Source: Sphingomonas echinoides
GTDB taxonomy: Bacteria; Pseudomonadota; Alphaproteobacteria; Sphingomonadales; Sphingomonadaceae
Direction: 5' to 3'
DNA length: 43,758 nt
Assembly: GCF_029623395.1 (NCBI RefSeq)
Contig: NZ_JAPYKK010000035.1
Coordinates: forward strand, 1-43,758
Under the pieces are notes generated by a model. The model was not told the origin of the DNA. It made no database searches and saw only the letters and a list, made by a program, of their open reading frames with translations. The translations under genes were made by a program, and so were the position numbers. Positions 40,411-43,758 of the stretch are shown piece by piece (within the stretch, counting starts at the first letter, position 1; each line of letters starts with the position of its first letter).

Positions 40411-40617
40411 CTAAGGCTCGGCAGATTTCCGTTTCGGCATTCCTTCCGTTGAAGGCTCAAACCGCAGACCGGCGGCGTTCGCCCTAATGATCGCGGCGTC
40501 GCCGGCGCCTGAACGAACGTCAAATGTGTGGATGGGCGAGAGCGGCTCGGCAATGTCGCCTTCTGGGTCGTAGCGGTTTAAGGGCAGACGACCCGCACCT
40601 CGCCCACCTGGCGCCAT
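40411..40617 (-). CDS. Possible small protein (68 aa), uncertain
   Basis: A 68-residue frame with a moderately protein-like composition (NRYDPEGDIAEPLSPIHTFDVRSGAGDAAIIRANAAGLRF). It lies in the 298 bp gap between the LysR and nitronate monooxygenase genes, on the opposite strand. No ribosome site and no family are seen. It might be a short conserved protein or a chance frame; nothing else is found in this gap. Confidence 0.3.
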   Translation of the reverse strand: MAPGGRGAGRLPLNRYDPEGDIAEPLSPIHTFDVRSGAGDAAIIRANAAGLRFEPSTEGMPKRKSAEP

Positions 40618-40679
40618 TCACTTGGTGCGCTGGCGTAGTCATAAGCGGACAATCGTTCATAACCGGATCCCGCGCAGGT

Positions 40680-41768
40680 ATGTCTTTCATCAACCGGTTC
40701 GAACTCTCGGTGCCCTTGATCCAGGCGCCGATGGCGGGCGTCGCCACACCTTCGCTGGCGGCAGCCGTATCCGAGGCGGGAGCCTTGGGGTCGATCGGCG
40801 TGGGCGCGACCGACGCCGCAGGCGCACGGTCTATGATCGAGGAAGTGCGCAGCCGCACGACCCGTGCGTTCAACGTCAACGTCTTCGTCCACGCTGGCGC
40901 GAAGGCCGATCTTTCGCGGGAAGCGCAATGGCTGGATTGGCTTGCCCCGCTGTTCGCCGAGTACGGCGCGGAACCCCCGACGGCACTCAGGACCATCTAC
41001 AAGAGCTTCGCAGATGATCCCGACATGGTGGCGGTACTGCTCGACCTCGCGCCGCAAGTGGTCAGCTTCCACTTCGGGTTGCCGTCCACCGACGTGCTCT
41101 CGGCGTTGCGAGCGCGCGGTATCTACCTCATGGCGACCGCAACCAGCCTCGACGAAGCACACGCGATCGAGGCCGCCGGGATCGACGCGGTGGTCGCGCA
41201 AGGGATCGAGGCCGGCGGGCATCGGGGTGTCTTCGACCCCACCGCGCCTGACGACGCGCTCGGCGTATTCGCTCTGACCCGGCTCCTGGTGCGTAAGAAC
41301 AGCCTACCAATCATCGCTGCTGGCGGGATGATGGACGGCGCCGGCATCGCCGCGGCACTCGACCTGGGCGCATCGGCAGCGCAACTGGGAACTGCCTTTG
41401 TCGCGTGCCCGGAGTCGGCCGCCGACGATGCATACCGGGCGGCCCTCACCGGTGAGGGCGCTTACCACACCGTCCTCACTTCGCTTATTTCTGGTCGACC
41501 CGCGCGTGCGCTGGCCAACCGGTTCACGGCTCTGAGTCAGTCGGTCGATGAACGCCGACCGCCTGATTACCCTATAGCCTATGATGCTGGGAAGGCCTTG
41601 CACGCGGCTGCTAAGGCGCAAGGCGAACACGGTTTCGGGGCGCAATGGGCAGGGCAGGGTGCGCCGCTGTCTCGTGTCATGCCGGCAGCAGCCTTAGTCG
41701 GGGTGCTGCGAGAGGAATTTCAATTGCGACGGATTAAAGACTTGGTTGAGCGTTGCGACGTTCCCTGA
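40680..41768 (+). CDS. Nitronate monooxygenase-family flavoprotein
   Basis: A 362-residue TIM-barrel flavoprotein of the class I nitronate monooxygenase group (2-nitropropane dioxygenase family): IQAPMAGVATPSLAAAVSEAGALGSIGVG at 14-42 binds FMN phosphate, then VVSFHFGLPS, VVAQGIEAGGHRG with a His expected in catalysis, and IIAAGGMMDGAGIAAALDLGASAAQLGTAF. It would oxidise alkyl nitronates such as propionate 3-nitronate to protect the cell. The frame opens at 40524, but ATG 40680 coincides with the family N-terminus. Neighbours are unrelated. No regulator lies adjacent. Confidence 0.88.
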   Translation: MSFINRFELSVPLIQAPMAGVATPSLAAAVSEAGALGSIGVGATDAAGARSMIEEVRSRTTRAFNVNVFVHAGAKADLSREAQWLDWLAPLFAEYGAEPPTALRTIYKSFADDPDMVAVLLDLAPQVVSFHFGLPSTDVLSALRARGIYLMATATSLDEAHAIEAAGIDAVVAQGIEAGGHRGVFDPTAPDDALGVFALTRLLVRKNSLPIIAAGGMMDGAGIAAALDLGASAAQLGTAFVACPESAADDAYRAALTGEGAYHTVLTSLISGRPARALANRFTALSQSVDERRPPDYPIAYDAGKALHAAAKAQGEHGFGAQWAGQGAPLSRVMPAAALVGVLREEFQLRRIKDLVERCDVP

Positions 41769-42129
41769 TCGGACTCGCCATGTCCCCACTCGAAGCCGTC
41801 TGAGCAGACCGTCCAGCGTACTAAATCCGGCCGTAAGATTGTGATGAACCAGCTTCCGAAGTTGGGAAGCGAGGGAAGGAGCGCTGGCATCCAAGTGTGG
41901 GTCTCCGCGGCCGCTGGTCCTCTGATCGCTGCATGATCAAGCTCGTCTGCTCCCAAGCTCTTTCCCATCCTGGAACTCGCTGCTTTAAGAGGCTCGAAGC
42001 CTTTCCGGTTCTCCGTGTCCACCAGCCCATATTGGGAAAGTGTATGCGGGGAAGGGTTTAGGGAAAGCGGTTTATGACGGTGAACGGTCGCGTGGTAAGC
42101 ACGGCCGGCATACCAGTGAGAGGGCAGTA
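41769..42129. other. Intergenic region with family B repeat
   Basis: About 360 bp without a supported gene. CAGCTTCCGAAGTTGGGAAGCGAGG at 41851 and CCAAGTGTGGGTCTCCGCGGCC near 41890 are repeat family B words. A minus-strand frame across it has an atypical product and no ribosome site. Upstream of the VOC gene, GAGAGGGCAGTA is its ribosome site. Confidence 0.45.
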
Positions 42130-42591
42130 ATGACGGACTTCGCAAACGTAATTGCCGTGGACCACACAGGCTTCGCTGTGTCGTCTTTGGACGAAGCCGT
42201 TCGGTTCTGGACGGGAACGCTCGGTTTCACACTTGAGCGGCAATCGGAGATGGGGGGCGACTTCCTGAATCAGGTGACAGGTGTCGATGATCCGAGTGTG
42301 AAAACGGCGATCGTCAAGGCGCAAGACGGCTACTTGGTCGAACTGTTAGAATATTCAAACGGGCTCCAGAACGGGACGGTGCCCAGCGGCGCGGGATCGA
42401 TCGGAGCGGCCCATCTGGCTCTGACCGTAAAGGATATTCACGTCGCCATTGCCCGCGTCGAGGCAGCAGGATGGAAGGCGAAAGGCAATCCGCTGCCGAT
42501 CCCGGGTGGTCCTCGGAAGGGAACGTTGGTGGCCTACGTTTCAGGCCCCGATCATATAACGATAGAGCTTATGCAGCCGACAGCCAGTTAA
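42130..42591 (+). CDS. VOC-family (glyoxalase-like) protein
   Basis: A 153-residue single VOC protein. Modules: AVDHTGFAVSSLDEAVRFWTGTLGFTLERQSE and AAHLALTVKDIHVAIARVEAAGWKAKGNPLPIPGG, ending VSGPDHITIELMQPT. Metal ligands are probably the His near residue 12, the Glu in LVELLEY, the His in GAAHLALT and the Glu in ITIELMQ, the full set expected for an active metal site. The frame opens at 42040, but ATG 42130 follows a purine-rich ribosome site and begins at the family N-terminus. It may be a methylmalonyl-CoA epimerase-like, glyoxalase or dioxygenase-type enzyme. It has no operon partner in the window. Confidence 0.85.
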   Translation: MTDFANVIAVDHTGFAVSSLDEAVRFWTGTLGFTLERQSEMGGDFLNQVTGVDDPSVKTAIVKAQDGYLVELLEYSNGLQNGTVPSGAGSIGAAHLALTVKDIHVAIARVEAAGWKAKGNPLPIPGGPRKGTLVAYVSGPDHITIELMQPTAS

Positions 42592-42756
42592 TGGGCCGGT
42601 AAAAGTTTTGCCGCCTCATCGTCCTTTTGAAAGCTGGCGCGGCAGCGGGCAGGGCCGAGGCTCAGCACCTTCTCTGCTGCAATACTGAATGGCTTGCAGA
42701 AATTGGGGAGCCAGAAAGAGGCCGCGAATGACCGCAAGTGGGTCAAACTGACCTCG

Positions 42757-43389
42757 TCAGACTTCGGTCCGCTCCGACAGCTCCAAAGCGTCTTCCACAT
42801 CGACGCCAAGATAGCGGACGGTGCTTTCGATCTTGGCATGACCAAGCAGGATTTGCACTGCGCGAAGGTTGCCCGTCGCCTTGTAGATAATCGACGCCTT
42901 GGTGCGTCGAAGGGAGTGAGTACCGTAATCCTCAGCTTGGAGGCCGATGCCGACGATCCACTCGCGAACGAGGCGCGCATACTGCCTCGTGCTCATGTGC
43001 CCCATATAGTCATTACGGCTCGGAAAGACGAAATCGTTCAATGTGCCGCCACGGCGCTCGAGCCAAGCGAGGAGGGTTTTGCGGGCAGGTTCGACAAGCT
43101 CGAACTGCACGGGGCGTTTCGTTTTTTGCTGCACTACGATCGCGCGATCCCGAACGCGGCCACCAGCAACGATGTCGCCAATGCGAACTTTCACGACGTC
43201 GCATCCGCGCAGCTTGCTGCCGATCGCGAAGTCGAAAAGTGCCCGATCCCGCAGCCGCCGATGTTGGTCAAGCCAGAAGCGAATAGCCCAGACTTGCTGC
43301 GGTTTAAGCGCGCGCTTTGGGCCCAGCACGCGGCCTTCGTTCCAAGGGCGGAGCTCGTTGAAAGCTGGATCTATCGACGAGTGTCCCAT
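42757..43389 (-). CDS. Short tyrosine recombinase/integrase
   Basis: A 210-residue tyrosine recombinase consisting almost only of the catalytic domain: Arg61 (KLRGCDVVKVRI), a Lys in QKTKRP, His158-x2-Arg161 (THSLRRTK), His184 (LLGHAKIEST) and nucleophile Tyr193 (VRYLGVDVEDAL). The N-terminal core-binding domain present in phage integrases of about 350-400 residues is missing, so this is a short form, common as a solitary gene in Sphingomonads. It may be intact as such. It lies next to a truncated acetyltransferase fragment and close to the window end, which suggests a past rearrangement site; no attachment site or tRNA is visible nearby. Confidence 0.85.
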   Translation of the reverse strand: MGHSSIDPAFNELRPWNEGRVLGPKRALKPQQVWAIRFWLDQHRRLRDRALFDFAIGSKLRGCDVVKVRIGDIVAGGRVRDRAIVVQQKTKRPVQFELVEPARKTLLAWLERRGGTLNDFVFPSRNDYMGHMSTRQYARLVREWIVGIGLQAEDYGTHSLRRTKASIIYKATGNLRAVQILLGHAKIESTVRYLGVDVEDALELSERTEV

Positions 43390-43442
43390 CGCTTATCTCC
43401 ACGTTTTAGAGTCAGCGCCGCAGGCTACATCGAGAGGGTGAA

Positions 43443-43667
43443 TTGGCCGTTTACATCTATGGTTGGCACGATGCCCGTGAACGAACGAACGGCCGGTTCG
43501 GGCGGTCGGTCACCATCGGTCGAAACGTCTGGATAGGCGGTGCTGCGTTGATCCTGCCCGGCAACACAATCGGTGACGACGCGATCATCGGCGCAAGCAG
43601 TGTTGTAATACGCGATGTTCCCGACTGCGTGACCGTGGCGGGCAACCCCGCTAGCCTACTGGGATAG
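43443..43667 (+). pseudogene. 3' fragment of a hexapeptide acetyltransferase
   Basis: The 74-codon frame matches only the C-terminal left-handed beta-helix of maltose/sugar O-acetyltransferases: VYIYGWHDARERTNGRFGRSVTIGRNVWIGGAALILPGNTIGDDAIIGASSVVIRDVP, ending AGNPASLLG. The N-terminal helical part and the first hexapeptide turns are missing, and no coding sequence for them is found upstream. The recombinase gene starts 53 bp to the left on the other strand. The nominal TTG start is not credible, so this is a 5'-truncated gene. The cut point may mark an insertion or deletion at the recombinase. Confidence 0.7.
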
Positions 43668-43758
43668 GGTCCGATTACTTATACACGCCGAGCTTCACAC
43701 CGACATGAGTGAATGTCCGAAGTTCGGAAAGTCAAAAGCGCCCGCGAACGTCCGCAAC

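Noticed and set aside
1..43758. tRNA, rRNA, CRISPR arrays, riboswitches
   Set aside because: Looked for clover-leaf ends, regular spacer arrays and the fluoride riboswitch near crcB; none was convincing by eye.

Overview
The window looks like a chromosomal segment of a Sphingomonas-type alphaproteobacterium. The base composition is high-GC with strong GC3 in most genes. The gene families (ArsR with a CC motif, YncE-like propellers, a SorAB-like sulfite dehydrogenase, MmyB-type XRE and HxlR regulators, small solitary tyrosine recombinases) and the degenerate intergenic repeats fit Sphingomonadales. This assignment is inference from gene content; no rRNA or marker gene is present.

Layout. (1) 0.15-4.7 kb: a same-strand run of unrecognised small secreted, lipoprotein or membrane proteins separated by degenerate intergenic repeats; two of them are clearly AT-richer than the rest. 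(2) 5.2-13.5 kb: a reductase/hydrolase block under several local regulators. It holds an AraC regulator divergent from an SDR, an alpha/beta hydrolase divergent from a TetR regulator with two matching palindromic operators, and an HxlR regulator divergent from a co-directional run of SDR, exported hydrolase, zinc-free NADP oxidoreductase and aldo/keto reductase. (3) 13.7-18.1 kb: an exported HExxH metallopeptidase, then an accessory patch with a 55-residue protein coupled to a membrane protein, an Abi_C (abortive-infection-like) protein and another membrane protein. Related ~190 bp repeats lie at 4.85 kb and 14.95 kb, with a partial copy at 16.1 kb. (4) 18.7-28.4 kb: two sulfur-anion modules. 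Module A is a LysR gene broken by a frameshift, divergent from a YeiH-family transporter, a cytoplasmic sulfite oxidase and an MgtC-like protein, all overlapping by 4 bases. Module B is an operon of LysR, a TDT/SLAC1-type exporter, and SorA- and SorB-like periplasmic sulfite dehydrogenase subunits. Between them lies a decaying arsenic/halide cluster: intact arsR, an arsC 5' fragment joined to a clc 3' fragment, an intact DUF190-like gene and crcB carrying an in-frame amber codon. (5) 28.5-33.2 kb: malate dehydrogenase, two YncE-like beta-propeller proteins, a small membrane protein and a DUF305 protein. (6) 33.8-35.7 kb: a GAF-GGDEF diguanylate cyclase preceded by a small gene, divergent from a single-domain globin. 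(7) 35.8-42.6 kb: an MmyB-type regulator divergent from an NAD(P)-binding epimerase-like protein, a PNPOx/VOC/DUF1348 operon divergent from a LysR regulator, a nitronate monooxygenase and a second VOC protein. (8) 42.7-43.7 kb: a short tyrosine recombinase next to a 5'-truncated acetyltransferase.

The strongest new signal is a bipartite sequence shared by the two sulfite-module promoters. GATYGGAATGAC, an 11-base gap, then GTTGGWGCGATYGRT occurs upstream of the YeiH gene and, on the other strand, upstream of the intact LysR gene. The two LysR proteins are close paralogues and one is frameshifted in its DNA-binding domain, so the intact one may control both modules. No rRNA, tRNA, CRISPR array or complete insertion sequence was seen.
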